NCBI GenBank assembly: GCA_944472135.2
Contig: OX235263.1
Location: 28,883,379-28,947,378 of the forward strand
DNA length: 64,000 nt
Direction: 5' to 3'
Source of the DNA: Trichobilharzia regenti
Lineage: Eukaryota; Platyhelminthes; Trematoda; Strigeidida; Schistosomatidae
The translations under genes and the position numbers were made by a program. How positions within the stretch are numbered: the first letter of the stretch is position 1; each line of letters opens with the position of its first letter. The notes under the pieces were generated by a model, which saw only the letters and a list, made by a program, of their open reading frames with translations, searched no databases and was not told the DNA's origin. Shown piece by piece: positions 10,600 to 23,359 of this stretch.

Positions 10600-10890
10600 G
10601 GATAGAAAAAAAGCGTGGTACAGACCTAAGGAAGCTTCTTTTGCTGATTTTGTCTTACTTTGACACCATCTCTGGCGTAAGTGTGACATCTGGCTATCAA
10701 ACAAGGGACGTGTGTACTGCTCAGCAGTTCGTTCGGTCCTTCTCTATAGCTCTGAAACATGGCCAATACGAGTTGAAGACATGAAAAGGTTGACTGCTTT
10801 CGATCATAGATGTCTACGATTGGAACGTGGCAACTCGAACTGCTGCACTTCGGTGCCAAGTTCTATGTTGAATCCAGACAGACTCTGTCT
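10600..10890 (+). mobile_element. RTE-B fragment with internal deletion
   Basis: Contains the blocks GRVYCSAVRSVLLYSSETWP and RVEDMKRLTAFDHRCLRL, then jumps directly (about 10826) to the RTE-B terminal UTR (GTGGCAACTCGAACTGCTGC, CAAGTTCTATGTTGAA). The intervening 0.6 kb present in other copies is missing. Confidence 0.7.
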
Positions 10891-10909
10891 TACTACAAAG
10901 GATATGTGA

Positions 10910-12095
10910 TGATATCGTTAACTCTGCACTCAAGGCAAATGAAATGGTTCAGGTATATACAGTTCAATAAGTCAGTTTCAGGATCGTAGGTTTTATAACA
11001 AACCTATTTTGTGTCAGTTACTTCCCTTAAGTTTCTAATTATGATTATATGTGCACACTTCAATTTGAAATATGCTCTGAATATGTCGTGTAGAAAAAAT
11101 CAACGAAAACTTCGCAACTAAACCACCGGGCTCAGAAGATACAACTAAATGAAAATCATCTTGAGCTACAAATCATCTCTAACATTTAAATTGTTTCAGT
11201 CCCGTTTTTTACAGTAGTTTTTAGTGTTACAACATTTTCATTGTTTCAATTTTACGTCGATGAATAACTTGATAAATCGATTGAGTATATTAGATTAATT
11301 AATATTGCTCGGTGAAATTAATATAAGGAAATTTCGGCTAGAAAGAATGTAGCTATTTGCTTCTATGCATTTGCTAACAAGTGTTCAGTGTTTCGCGGTT
11401 ATTATTATCATCATTGAATCGATACTACTTCTTATGCTTTGTCGTTTAATGTAAATTCGTTTTCGGCTGAATATATGAATAGAATGTGGCGGGGGCATAA
11501 TTATATCATAAAAGTACAGTGATCCAGTATTATTTACTGTTGATGTTTCGAACACAATTTATTGCTCATAATCATATCAAGATACTGACATAACTTTCAA
11601 ACTTTGTTTTCACTATTTCTTACCTTTTAATTTTCTTGGCCGTAATATGCTCCATAACTCTGTTATTGGTATTGTGTAATTCCTGTTGCATGTGTTGGGT
11701 TGGGTGTAGTTGACTGAATCTTCATTCATCAACTCTACACCTAACATGTGTGATTAGAATGATGCAATACCAATAGGAGAGATATAGAACATATTACTTC
11801 TAATAAAATTTAAAAATTGTGAGTATCTTGATATGTTATAATAGAAATTAATTCTATCACAGTGCCTAAGTTCTATCCTAAACTTAAGCGACAAAGTAAA
11901 AGGACGGTATATATTATAAGGAGTTGAGAACTAGTTTCGATTGAGTAATAAACACCAACATAAAACACTGAAAACTTGTGTGCAAATGTATCGAAGCAAA
12001 TAGTTAGATTCTTTTTAGATGAAATCGATTGATATTATATGATTGTGGGCAATAAATTATCCTGTGTATTTACCAAACAAATTATTCTGTTTCAC
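10910..12095. other. Unannotated AT-rich stretch
   Basis: No coding motif. 11517-11600 resembles part of the inverted repeat at 4670-4790. At 11690-11760 there is a short inverted repeat (GTGTAGTTGACTGAATC / GATTCAGTCAACTACACC-like) around TTCATTCATCAACTCTACACC. Confidence 0.4.
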
Positions 12096-12097
12096 AT

Positions 12098-12545
12098 GAC
12101 GGGCAATGTTAGCTGACACAGGGTCAGGTTGGAAAAGAGCCAGTGGTGGTCCAACCAGAACACAGTTTCATCAGTCAATGAAATCTTTGACAGTTAGTTT
12201 AAGACACGTAGGAAGACGTAGACTTCCTGGTTGGGGGTCCTCGGGACAGCAAAAACCAATGAAAGCTGGAGACGATTGGTGGTATGGCTCAAAATCGATC
12301 TCAGTGACTAGCGCAGGTAAATCCACTGCTTGCGACTTATAATACCCAATATAAACTATATTCTTTTTCGATATTACTATTCCTTTTTGCCTCATATATC
12401 TGTTTACTATCTCTATTTTGTGTTTCTTTTCACTTTCTCTCTTTCTTCTCTGGCTTTGTGTGCTGAGTGAAGTGTGGCGACTCAAACTGCTGTGCATCGG
12501 TGCAAAGTCCTATGTTAAAACCAGTGAATCGGTGCAAAATTTTAA
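12098..12545 (+). mobile_element. RTE-B 3' end fragment
   Basis: Starts in the block that follows the RT (GGGCAATGTTAGCTGACACA, then CATCAGTCAATGAAATC), passes GGAAGACGTAGACTTCCTGG and reaches the UTR ending TGGCGACTCAAACTGCTGTG..CAAAGTCCTATGTTAAAACC. It matches 9950-10350 throughout. Non-functional. Confidence 0.75.
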
Positions 12546-14209
12546 CTCTAGCAGAATTCGGCTTAGACTACTAGGTATCTTTTTTAGCGTTTAAAGTATT
12601 ATGCTGGGTGTACTGTTACATTCACTAGATTGAGGTAAATTATACTTTCCTCGTTGTGACGAGTTTGAATAGAGAGGAATAGCTAGTTAATTTTCTTCAT
12701 ACTGCTGAATAATTCTATTTGATTTGCCTCACTCTCACTTCATTTGTTGTGTGAACGCTTTTCATCTGCTGAATGTCAAACGTTATATTATAATATAGCT
12801 TGTCATAATTTCATTTTATACGAAATAACACATAGTTGCTAAGGCTCATCGTATGGTGATTTGCATTAATCATGGCTTTAAAACTGCACTTCACTATGTG
12901 AAGTGTTTGGTTCAAACTCTAATCTACTCATGTCATCCAATCACTAAATTCTACAATGTTGTGTGTGTGTTAACTATACACTTTCTACGTGAATAATCTT
13001 TCTATGTTAATTGCATTGTCCTAATATTTACTTTTTGCATAAACTAGGTTAATCAGGACTTTAGTATCTCTGTAACAAACAACATTGTTTTTGCATAAGT
13101 TAAATAAAGCCTTCGTTGATTTCATTTTCGGATTCAATTTACCATGTGAAAATATCAGACCTGTTAGTTTCATGCCTTTAGCATTTCGAGGTAGTGACAT
13201 GTTTTCTTTCTTTGTACATCAGTCTGTCTATCTATCTATCCATCCACTGTTGTTGTTGTATTCCTAAATACAAAGATGTGGGTATAGTTTAGGGTATTAG
13301 TCATTGTGTTGTACACGCGACCATTTCATTTAACGCCTGTTTTGCGCGCGTATACACGCGCTGCTCGGAATATACTACACAGTAGTTTTCCCTGGGATCA
13401 AATATTATAGAAATTAGAAAAAATTGGCCTAAAACTATATGGAAATGTTGTAAACCCGGATATAATTTCTTTTTTTTTCTATACTGACAATTCCATTGGT
13501 TAATATTTATAAACTAGCTAGAACCAGCAGAACAAGTCACCATCTATCTATCTGCCTTGGTCGTATCATAAAAATAAGTCTTCATTAGATTAGATGATTC
13601 ATTATTTTCCCAAGGTTATAATGCTTTTGTGTCTGTCTAACGCTCGATAAGGTCAGATTAAGGATTTCCCATCCCAGATGGTTCATTAGACCTGAGTGTG
13701 AACCTTTGTTTGTTCGGTTTTCAGGACAAAAGAGCCTTTTTTCTAAAAAAGGCTGATTTCATCTGCTAGGATAAAATTTAAAAGACACACATGACCTGAA
13801 CATTAACACATTTTCGGATAGATTTCTGCCCTATACCACCTGACTATCTGTTATTACCAACACAATTATATCATACGTTGTAGGTTGATTTTCGCTTTAG
13901 GATCTTTCAGTTACGAAAGGATAAATAGCGTGGTCTATATTGTCCATTATGATTATGAAATGTTGTGAATAAACTAGGCGATATATGTGAACCCGTGTTA
14001 CATCATTTAGATCCACTTGTTCACAGTAATTCTGTGCCAATCACAGTATGACATTTTTGACCGCCATTAATTCATGCTTACACTATGCTCAATGTAATAT
14101 AGAGTAGCGTAGTGTACTCACTTTAGGCGTTTATCTGTCAGACATTCACAGACCCGAATTCCCTGCAGTAATACTAATTTTTTCACTTAACAAAGAGACT
14201 GAAGTGTAA
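12546..14209. other. Unannotated AT-rich stretch
   Basis: Short homopolymer and TATC runs near 13215-13240 but no gene, RNA or element I can name. Confidence 0.4.
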
Positions 14210-15182
14210 AAAATAATAAAAATAACAGCTTTATTCCAAACAGTATTTGTGGTACAGGTATGGAATTTTCAGCGTGCATTGCAATATTGCATCTGATTAC
14301 CTCATAAATTTTATAAGATTTTAAAATCAAAAAGCAACAACCAGAAAAAAATAGATAAATAAAAAGAAATAAAAAAAACAGCGTTGCGTTTGCATTTTAA
14401 ACAATTCACTACAGGTTATGAAATATAAAATTAGTGTGTAATAGAAGATGCGAACAACAATATAATAGTAACGAAGGTAGGAAAACAAAAACTAATGGGA
14501 ACTATTTGTTTGACTGCCACAGCAAGTTGATCGTGTCATGCCTAACGGACTTCTCATCACATAACAGCTGTGCCAGTTAAGGTATTGTGGAGTTCTTGTA
14601 TTTGGTAGTCCTAGCATATAGCCTCCTATAGCCGCTTCTGGTTCTACCAGATGAAATGCAAAGAGAGCTGCATATAGAGAGGATACTCGGGGTCTGACAA
14701 TATTGTATTCGCTAGTTTCTTACATGACATAATATGTGTATCCACAATAGTGTTAACCAGTTGGTTTTAACGATATCCCACTTGCCCTACTAACGGCTTT
14801 CAGTACCCTTCTCAGCAAAGCAAAGTCTTTCTTAAGTAGTCCAGGAAAGATTAATGGGGAGCAGTAAAGGGGGATGGGTAGAATACAAGAATTGACAAAC
14901 TGAGAAAGCAAAGATTGCTTTATACCAGACTGCCTAAATTTCCTAACGTAGAACGTTAAGTGAAACATCTTTCTAGTAACTAGCAAGATGTGGGAGGACC
15001 AGGAAAGGTCGGTGGAAAAACTCAGCCCAAGTTACGTGAGATTAGATGTATTTTCAACCTCTGTGCCGTGAATGATAGTGGGGCCATGTGAGCTAGCTAG
15101 TTGTTGTAGGTCACGTTTACGTCTGAAAGTGAAATTGACTACCTGATTTATTAGGGCAAAGTTAAACTGTCCTAGCCAAAAC
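14210..15182 (-). mobile_element. CR1/Jockey-like LINE, 5'-truncated copy
   Basis: On the minus strand the frame 14986-14753 (LLSQFVNSCILPIPLYCSPL, IFPGLLKKDFALLRRVLKAV) is closely similar to residues 798-838 of the intact protein at 57405-60200. The 3' end at 14210-14260, GGAATAAAGCTG followed by an AT-rich tail, also matches the 3' end of that element. It begins within the RT domain, has lost the rest and contains several stops. Confidence 0.85.
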
Positions 15183-15374
15183 CGCAGTGACTGAACAACC
15201 AATCAGAATTCAGATTGAAAAAAGTCGCATAATCGTTGAGAAATACAATAGGAAACAACATATCACACTGTATAATTATAGCTTATGGGTTGTAAGAATA
15301 TCTTCCAATTACTACACAGTTGATCTATGGAAAGATCGTAACATATACGATATATCTATCCATCCAGGTGACAT

Positions 15375-15660
15375 TAGGTCATGGTATTTTTGAGATCCAT
15401 TGATATTTCTGATACTGTTCTTCGATCTAATCCTAACTTTAACTGTAATTCTAGCCGTAACCCTACATAGGAGTATAGATTTGCAGAATAAGTACTCAGT
15501 AAATAAGTAGAATACTGTATTTACCCTCTCCAAGTCCAAAAAGACAGGCATGATTTGATTTGGAGAGACATTTCATAGTATTACCTGTATCTGATCGGTT
15601 CTTGAAGGTCAACTTTTGAAAGACCTTGACTTTGGCTGTGGTACTTTAACTTCACCCTCA
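15375..15660 (+). repeat. Dispersed repeat P, copy 1
   Basis: Homologous, in inverted orientation, to 20235-20535. Shared landmarks include AAGTAGAATACTGTA, AAAGACAGGCATGATTTGAT and GACCTTGACTTTGGCTG. About 290 bp, no coding motif, no tail; class unknown. Confidence 0.6.
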
Positions 15661-16705
15661 TTACATTCAGTGGTAGTACTACTGCGTAGTATTTTTGAAT
15701 ACGTGAGTAAAATTTTCACCCAGATTTGTCTAAGTCAATTTGTATCACTCAAAAACTACTTTCTTTGCATGTTATGTTAAGTTCAAATCATTTAGGTATA
15801 GATTGACCTGTGTGTGTATCTTGACTTTGATGAATTATCTCCGTACTTGCAAATGGTGCTTAGTTGTGATAACAAATTACCTTGGATAATTTGAAAGAAT
15901 AAAAGTAGTTTTAAAAACAAATCCAAATGTCATGTGAGTGATGGGCAACATTTTTAACAGGTTTGCACTTATCTAAACTGACATCATAGTGATATTGGTG
16001 ACCTTTTTAAAGTAATGTACTTCGTACAGTGTAAATTAAAATTGATTTAGTGTTTACATGTAATAAAGTCCGACCTAAATTAGTAGTTGTGAAGTTGAAA
16101 GTATCTGTAACCGTTCAGATCTCATGTTTTACTCAATACAATATCGGATAAGTATCAGTTTATTGGTAAATTGAAACTTACTTCTGATTGTGTGTTACGT
16201 TTGAAGTTAATCTGCTGAAGTCAATTCCTAGGTAGGATTAAACAAGGACATCTATCAATAGAATACGAAATTCCGAAGATAATAATAATAATAGCAATAA
16301 CGTCTGTTGCATGGTGTGCTGTTCCCTTGACTCAGTGGGCAAAACTTGGAAGTTTGAATGGATATATGCTCGGTTTCAGCCTGCCCATGTGTGAAATATC
16401 TGTACTTCCTGCTGAGACAAGTCGAAAATGACCCCTTAGATTCTGCTGAATAATATCATGTTGACCCGAAGGCATCGTCGAAGCGTCCGTAAAAGTAGCT
16501 GATATGTCAATAAAGACTAAGGTTTTCTGTTCATGAAAATCAACCAATAGTCATTTCAAATAACGATTGCAACAAATGTGAACACGACCTACTTTGTGTT
16601 TATTTCAAACTAAAATAAGGTGTTTTGAAACATTTGAGTTCAACAGAGAAGAAGGCGTAAATAATTTTCCAGTTAATTCATTTTATTAGAACATCACACA
16701 AAATC

Positions 16706-16975
16706 TCATGGTTTACATGACGGCTCAGACACTAGCCGGACTCCCATTTCGAAGCAGATGGCTGTCTTAAGAAGCCATCCACGAGCCTTTGATGAGGTGT
16801 CTAATCTACGAGGCGGTGGGGCTGCATACCCATTGTAGCCAGCGACCAAAATGGGTTCATATGTCATTTGATCTTCTAGGATACTGGAGCATGTATGCAC
16901 CTTGAATTTGGAGTTGGGGTTTTCTGTCTCCCCTAGGTAGATCTGCATGTCCACAGGTCCAGTGGTAAGCTCCAA
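16706..16975 (-). other. Unassigned open frame in a GC-richer patch
   Basis: An 89-codon open frame with balanced, non-repetitive composition (contains TTGPVDMQIYLGETENPN and YNGYAAPPPRRLDTSSKARG) inside a patch clearly richer in GC than its surroundings. No ATG in good context beyond its first codon, no splice-phase partner and no family I recognise. It could be a fragment of a repeat or a remnant exon. Confidence 0.3.
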
Positions 16976-17284
16976 TCGTTCGAATTTACCCTTTTCCTTT
17001 TGAGAGGATTACTCCCACTGGGCAAAGCTGTGAACAGAACTTATCTGGAAGAGACTGTCAATGCGTAGCATATATATATAATCTGTAACGGATATTTTTT
17101 TAAACCTCGCTACTTAACAGTTAATATTTTCAGTAAACAATAATTAAAACTCTACGTACGAAGTAATTCAGTAGCCTATATGGGCTTAAGTAGTAGAGGG
17201 GTACAGGTACCTGCTTGTTAGCCCAAAATACATTGATCACACGGCATGGAATAACATAGAGATTAAATAAGTTCTTTTTCAAGA

Positions 17285-17470
17285 ATTAGTTTGTAGGGAT
17301 CGTATTTGTTTCAGGTAAGACCATGGATTGATATCAGACAAACCAGGAAGTACTGGACAGCTGTTTCGTCCTAGTTTTGAACTCACCGGAAGTCCGCACC
17401 CTGTGGGTTTCGAACCCAGGAATTTCCGATTACAAGGTAAGCCCGTATACCATATAGCCACTGGGATTAG
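17285..17470 (-). repeat. Family H foldback repeat, partial copy
   Basis: Carries the family arm (GGAAGTACTGGACAGCTGTT, TCGTCCTAG) followed by the tRNA-like interior in reverse (GGGTTTCGAACCCAGGAA, ACAAGGTAAGC, AGCCACTGGGA). The second arm is absent. Confidence 0.75.
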
Positions 17471-17639
17471 TAGGTAATTTAGCTGATCAACTATCTATCG
17501 GTGTGTTACATGGTTGAAACTTACTCGACACGCAAGCTTATGACTGCCTAGAAACATAATGAGTCCTCAGTACGAAGCATCTAGTTAGTAAGTGAGTTAA
17601 TTCACCATTCTGACCCTTTAACCTTTTTAATCTACATAA

Positions 17640-18802
17640 CCTACCATCTTCAAATGACATTGATTTTGTCAAATATGCTGATGACCTAACTGTATCTTTA
17701 CCTGTCAAATGTCAAAGTGACTGCTCTAAACTAAATGGCTTTTTATCGAAAATCAGCCAATGGTCCAAGGAAAACGGTCTCACCTTAAACCCCTCCAAAT
17801 GCCAAACAGTCAATTTCACCTAAACAAACTGGTTAGCACTCACATGAGGTGTGCAACATAGATGGCACTGAAATAGAAACCAAGTCGGAAATTAAATACC
17901 TAGGCATCATTCTACCTGCTGATCTTTCCTGGTCGTCTCATATCTTGATGATTTCTGAGAAAATATTCCGTCTTACCTTCTACATCAAGAAGTCAGAACA
18001 TTCTGGAACAAGTCAACCTAACCCTTACTCCTAGAATTCGTTAACTCCCGTATTCTGCCTATTATTCTCTATTGTTCCCCCTTAGGTTTTCCAGGTCTGG
18101 TTACTGAAGAAAGACTATACCTTATTACGCAGGATGTTGAAGGTTGTCAGCAGGGTAAGCCACAGGGTGCCACTTAACCAGCTTGTTAATATTCTGGTTG
18201 ACAGGCACATGGACTCATGTGAAAAATGGGCAAAATCCATTCTATATCTACCTCACAACACCCTCTTCATTCAAAACTCCCCCCTTGTATCTATCTCATC
18301 ACGCAGAACCAGAAGCCTGTATAGAAAACTATATGCTCGCACTAGCAACTACAAAAACTCAACCATACCCTACTTGGCTCGTGTTCTGTGCGATAAAGAA
18401 AGCACTAGGCGTGAAACCTCTAACTTATTAAATAGTCAGTAGAACAACTGGATCTCGTCTTTCCAACTCATATCATTTATAGGTACAACGATTTTTTTCT
18501 TTTCCTTTTCTCTCTCTCTCTTTTTCTTTCTCTGTTACGTCTCCTTTGTTTCTTTCTTCTGCTTACGTCAGTAAATATGCTACCATCTACTTCTCCATCA
18601 CCTTCTAACACTCTGTTTAATTTTGGATTTGCTACCGACATGGCAATATGTTGTTGTCATAATGAACTGAGATTACCTTAATCTATGTAGAATTTTATTT
18701 ATTGATAATGTACTAACTGGATGCAATACTGTAGTAAAATGCTGAGAGTTCCATTCTGTATCGCAAGTACTGTTTTGGAATAAAGCTATTATTATTATTA
18801 AT
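17640..18802 (+). mobile_element. CR1-like LINE, dead 5'-truncated copy
   Basis: Starts in the RT palm: DFVKYADDLTVSLPVKCQSD, then NGLTLNPSKCQTVNF. A 20-nt deletion at about 17820, relative to the copy at 49433, removes the next residues. It continues through KYLGIILPADLSWSSHILM to YARTSNYKNSTIPYLARVLC in shifted frames and ends in GGAATAAAGCTATTATTATTA. The order of blocks matches the intact ORF at 57405-60200. Confidence 0.88.
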
Positions 18803-19299
18803 CACAAGTATACTTTTCTAATTTCATATTGATTTGCATAATTTATCATTGTGTAGTATCAGTATTTGGTTTACTGTCCCTGAAGAAGTTACGACAAAAT
18901 ATACTTGCTCATAAATTTCCTAAGAACTGCAAAATTAAATTGTAGCTGAATGCTTGCTAGTCAATGACTCTGAAACTTACTTCCAGAATATCAAATGAAT
19001 AATCGCGATCGTTCTGAATCCATCAACTGGTTACTCACAGATATAAGTGTATTGATAGAATCTAAGAAGTGCAGTTTGTCCTACTTCAGTTCATCGGTTC
19101 AATATTAACGCGAATTATGATGGTTCTAGTGTCTATTCCAACTGTATTCATCTATGTGCATTACTGTTTAGTTCAGGCGGATATCGATATGCGAAAATAA
19201 AATATTTTAAATTCAAACCATGCCTTATAGAACATTTAGTCGACTAGGTATTCAGAGTATTGTTCGACTGATGTCTTTTCGCTTCATTATTTTTATTGT

Positions 19300-19955
19300 T
19301 TTTATTATTATTATTATTGCTCCTTTGGGTTCCTAGTGGAACATAGGGCTTCAACTGCACGTCTCCATTTTCTTCTGTCTCCTGCTATACTTTTCGCCTG
19401 CATCCATGTTAATCCATATTCTTTCAACTCCTCTTCACACGATCTCCTCCATGTCATCCTTGCACTGACGTCCCACACGCCGCTTCGCTTTCGGGTTCCA
19501 CTCGAGGGCTTGGCGCGCTATGTCACCCAGCGGTCTCATCAGCGAGTGTCCGATCCTTCTCCACTTTCTCCTGCATATTTGTTGGGCGATTGGTTCTTGC
19601 TTTGTTTGTTCCCATAATTCCTTGTTGGTGATTCTTTCCGGCCCGGCCATCTGATCTTGAGTATAGAGCGAAGACAGTTGTTAATAAAGGTCTGCAACAA
19701 GCTGTTGGAACTATTCTTTGTGACCCGTCCGCCAAGTTTCTGATCTGTATAGAAAAACTGACTGACTTGACGTTTGTATTGAAAATCCGACTGAATTTTG
19801 TTGTTGATGCTGACTGAGTGTCGAAGATTTCCAGATTGATTTCAGGCTGATGAATGTGTTTCTCGCCTTCCCTTGTACATATTTCAGTTAAGCTCTTATT
19901 CAGGTTAAAATCGAAGTTTGAGGAACAGAATTCCACTCAAATGTTACTCATACAC
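19300..19955 (-). mobile_element. RTE-A LINE, 3' fragment
   Basis: Minus-strand reading gives the region after the RT: ILKIRWPGRKESPTRNYG-like, QSPNKYAGESGEGSDT-like and a terminal EALCST..NP-like end, then the 3' sequence GAAGCCCTATGTTCCACTAGG and an ATT-rich tail. The order matches 29568-30149. Several frameshifts. Confidence 0.75.
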
Positions 19956-20234
19956 ATAATAATGAGTCGAGACGATAACTACATTTATGATTCCCGACGT
20001 AACCGACTTGTTGTACAACAACTAAGCAGACTGATTATGTTCACCTTACCCCAGTGTTCAGGATCCTAGGAGATGACTACTGGCTTGGTTTCTCTTTTCT
20101 TCTTCATCATAACAGAATATTTTAGATGACATAGCAAATGATTTGAACAGTTAAAAAGGAATTATATCGCTTTGGACTAGTGGTTGTCGTCCAGAGTCAT
20201 TAACTGCTGGTGGTATCTGTAGCTTCAAATGCTT

Positions 20235-20535
20235 CGTCCACTATTGGACTCTGCTAGTGTGAAGTCAAAGTCAAGGTTCATCGACAGTTGACTTTTAAAA
20301 ACCTGTGAGATATACGGGACTTTAACGAGATGTCACTCTAAATTAAATCATGCTTGTCTTTATGGAATACGTCCGGGTAGGTACAGTATTCTACTTTTTC
20401 CCTAGTTACTTTTTTGTAAATTGTTACTGTTAGGTAGGATTAGGATTCTTAGGATTAAGGTTACGATTCAGGGTAAGGGTGATCTCAAAGTCCCACGATC
20501 TATAGCCACCAGCGTGGTATGATTTGTGTATGGAT
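20235..20535 (-). repeat. Dispersed repeat P, copy 2
   Basis: Reverse-complement counterpart of 15375-15660, with the same order of landmarks (TACAGTATTCTACTTTTT, CATGCTTGTCTTTA, AAAGTCAAGGTTCATCG). Divergence is considerable, so the family is old. Confidence 0.55.
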
Positions 20536-20539
20536 TATC

Positions 20540-22057
20540 CTTGAAGTAACTGAGATACACTCTGAAAACACACAAAAAGCAAGTATCTGGAGCAATACTA
20601 TGTTTACAATGTTTATTCATGCATTTTCTAAGGATTATGATACTTTCTTTGCATCCGAATTCAAAGTTACTGAGATTTTTGTTATGGTTGTTTAACTTCT
20701 CCGGAAAAGGATTAACTTAAGATCGAAACCTTCTATTCTTCATTTAAAATCTGAACGAATTTAGTACTTATTTAACTTTTGCCAGAAAACTAAGAAATAG
20801 GCAATGACAATCAATCTGACCGCGAGGTTGATAGAGTATTGATTGATTTCGAATTAGTGTTTAGTAAAACATGTAAATAAACATCGGTTATTACATATGA
20901 GCTCTCACCAAGTGTCTTAAAACATAATGTTTGTGATTAACAGAACTGCACACTCAACATACTGTAGGAAAATTTACAAGGATGTGGTGTTTGGCAAAAA
21001 AAAGTAGCATAGATGTAAGCTGTTCAAATTTAATGTCAATGAAGGGGATGAGATGGAAATATTCTGGAGAAGATAACGAGAGATATAAAGCGTTTGTCAA
21101 CTAGTTTTTTTTCTTTTTCAAATGATTAAGGTCATTGATTGTGCAAGGATGACCAAATGACAGATTTTAGTTAACTTGTGTAATAAGGTGAACAAAACTC
21201 ACCCCCCCCCCCAAAAAAAAATAGATATCGGAACAGTTAAGAAAAGAAGTGAGAACAAAGAGAGGAGCTCATTAGGTTACGTAACTAGTACTTTAAAGAA
21301 TTATTGTTACCGAGGTGATACATAATTAGTGATGTGGAGAATTAAATCTTGCTTGAAGTAGTATAGAATAATAGAAAGGGATTTAACTTAATTTATCACT
21401 CTTCTGTCCAGTATTAATTTAATCTCAAACTGCCTTATTGATTAATACCAGTTAGGTTTTGCATCTCGAAATTTTCAACACATGCTTTCAAATCCAGTTA
21501 AGAATTAGTCATCTAATGTAAGAAAATGTCTGCCTACAAGAGAATTGATGGACACAGTTGCATGTATCACGAGAGAGATGAACTCGTTTATTGCTGAATT
21601 ATTGCCGTTAACAGTTCACCTAAGACACCAACAGTATGCTAATCTTGATAAATTCATTGTAAACGATCGCCTCTCAAGTTATGTGGTTCTCACTAGAGTC
21701 TTTAGTCAAAACTTCAGATCAGTGAGGATCATGCATTCTTGTCAAGTTTGTGGTAGTTCGTTTTCATTTCACAGATTTGTAAGCAGTTGATCAGAATTCA
21801 TGAAAAGAATAATAATATGATCTATTTTTGAACATAATGTAACTTTACGTATTAAAGGTTTGAGGCATTATGATACGAAACAATATTTGTCAGCACTTTG
21901 TGGTTATTACACCTTTTACAAAATGTTAATGACATCCTTACTTGGTAGCGGGATTCGATCTAGAAGCCCTAGGGTTAACCAGTCCTGCATTTTATTGAAT
22001 CACCTACAAACTTCTTATCAAATCTTAGGGTCCCCTCCTGTGGTTGTATTAATAAAT
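20540..22057. other. Unannotated stretch
   Basis: No recognisable gene. A compound homopolymer of 11 C followed by 9 A lies at 21202-21221. Short open frames near 21545-21790 have no motif or conserved composition. Confidence 0.4.
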
Positions 22058-22328
22058 CTTATCACAAGTATATTAATATTAATAATTTTTCCTTCACGCT
22101 CCCAGTGGAACATAGGGCCTCAAGCTAGTAGCCTGAAGTTTCTGTGGCAGTTTATTTTACAGGATGGGGTTGCTAGCCTCATGCCCAACCTTTCCTCTTT
22201 ACCAGTATTATTTTTGGCTTAGCGAGGTAAAGGAATTCGTCCAGTGGCCGGGGATCGAATCGCAGACCATATGTATGGTCGGCAAGCGTCCTAACCGGTA
22301 TACCACCGACGCTTATCATAAGTATATT
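22058..22328 (-). mobile_element. SINE-R (tRNA-headed, RTE-A-tailed) with target site duplication
   Basis: Minus strand: tRNA-like head at 22313-22235 with GCGTCGGTGGTATACCGGTT (A-box-like) and a B-box-like GATTCGATCCCC, then a body (CTCGCTAAGCC, GGTAAAGAGGAAAGG, GGCTAGCAACCCCATCC) and a tail GGCCCTATGTTCCACTGGGA. It is flanked by a 17-nt direct repeat with one mismatch, 22058-22074 and 22312-22328 (CTTATCACAAGTATATT / CTTATCATAAGTATATT). Confidence 0.85.
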
Positions 22329-22329
22329 G

Positions 22330-23355
22330 ACTGAGCAATTTCTGCTGCCACTGAATGCCTTTTTTTCCGTGATATAAATACGACTGTACAGCTTGAAAAG
22401 GAAGTCGTTGAAAACAGATATTTCTTCGCTGAACTAATAGGTATATTTTGTGGTAATAATATTTAATATTTTCTCACCAGTCCAGTCGAGACCACTGTAT
22501 CTAGCCACCTATGTCTTTTCTTTTCACTTAATGTGATACTAAATTATAAAGGTCTAGAAGTTCATTGATCTGTTTTAGGTGATCTTATTTTTGGTGCTGT
22601 ATATCTTTCTGAATTCATCAATAAGAAATATTATTTTAATGTTTTAGTTTCTGACAGATAGTAAAGCATCAAATGTGTGATACTATGCATCAATGTCAGA
22701 CTGGTTTTCATCGCTGAACTTTGTCACACACATATGTGAATTTTAACAGATTTGAAACTATAAAAAAAAACGGTGTTCTATTGATGAATAAAAACCAAAG
22801 TGGAAAAATTTGTGTGTGTGTGACAAAAAAAATGCATGTTTTATTCTGGTGATTGATTGAAATGCACCTTGTAGTTTTATGTTTTGAATAGAAGACGTAC
22901 TGGATTTGTGTTTTCTGTCCAATCTACCAGAGTGCTCTGTCTTGTCTAGCTTAGGTAATCCATATTTATGCATTAAACAGATGACTTTTTTTGTCTAGAG
23001 GTCAGATTACTTGATTTTGCTAGGTTCTACTACATTAGGTATGCGTCATGTATTAATGGTATATTGTGTGCTTTCTCCTCTTTTAGGTTATGTAAGTATA
23101 ATACCATACTTAAAATGATGCATTACATTGCCGAAATGTGATGAGTCATGACGACTGGTCCCAAAATCACTCCTTCATTTTTGATATTGGTGGGGTGGAG
23201 GCTAAAGTTCTAATCTAAGCATAATCATGTCTTCGAATTCATAGCTAACGGATAATGGTTTAAAATAATGTCACCATTCAGTCTATCGCTGTGTGTGACC
23301 CTTTGTATGACTGAATTAGAACTATGGATAGTTTATAATGAGGTTACAAAGGTTG
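22330..23355. other. Unannotated stretch
   Basis: No gene or element recognised. 22811-22825 is a short TG run. Confidence 0.4.
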
Positions 23356-23359
23356 ACTG

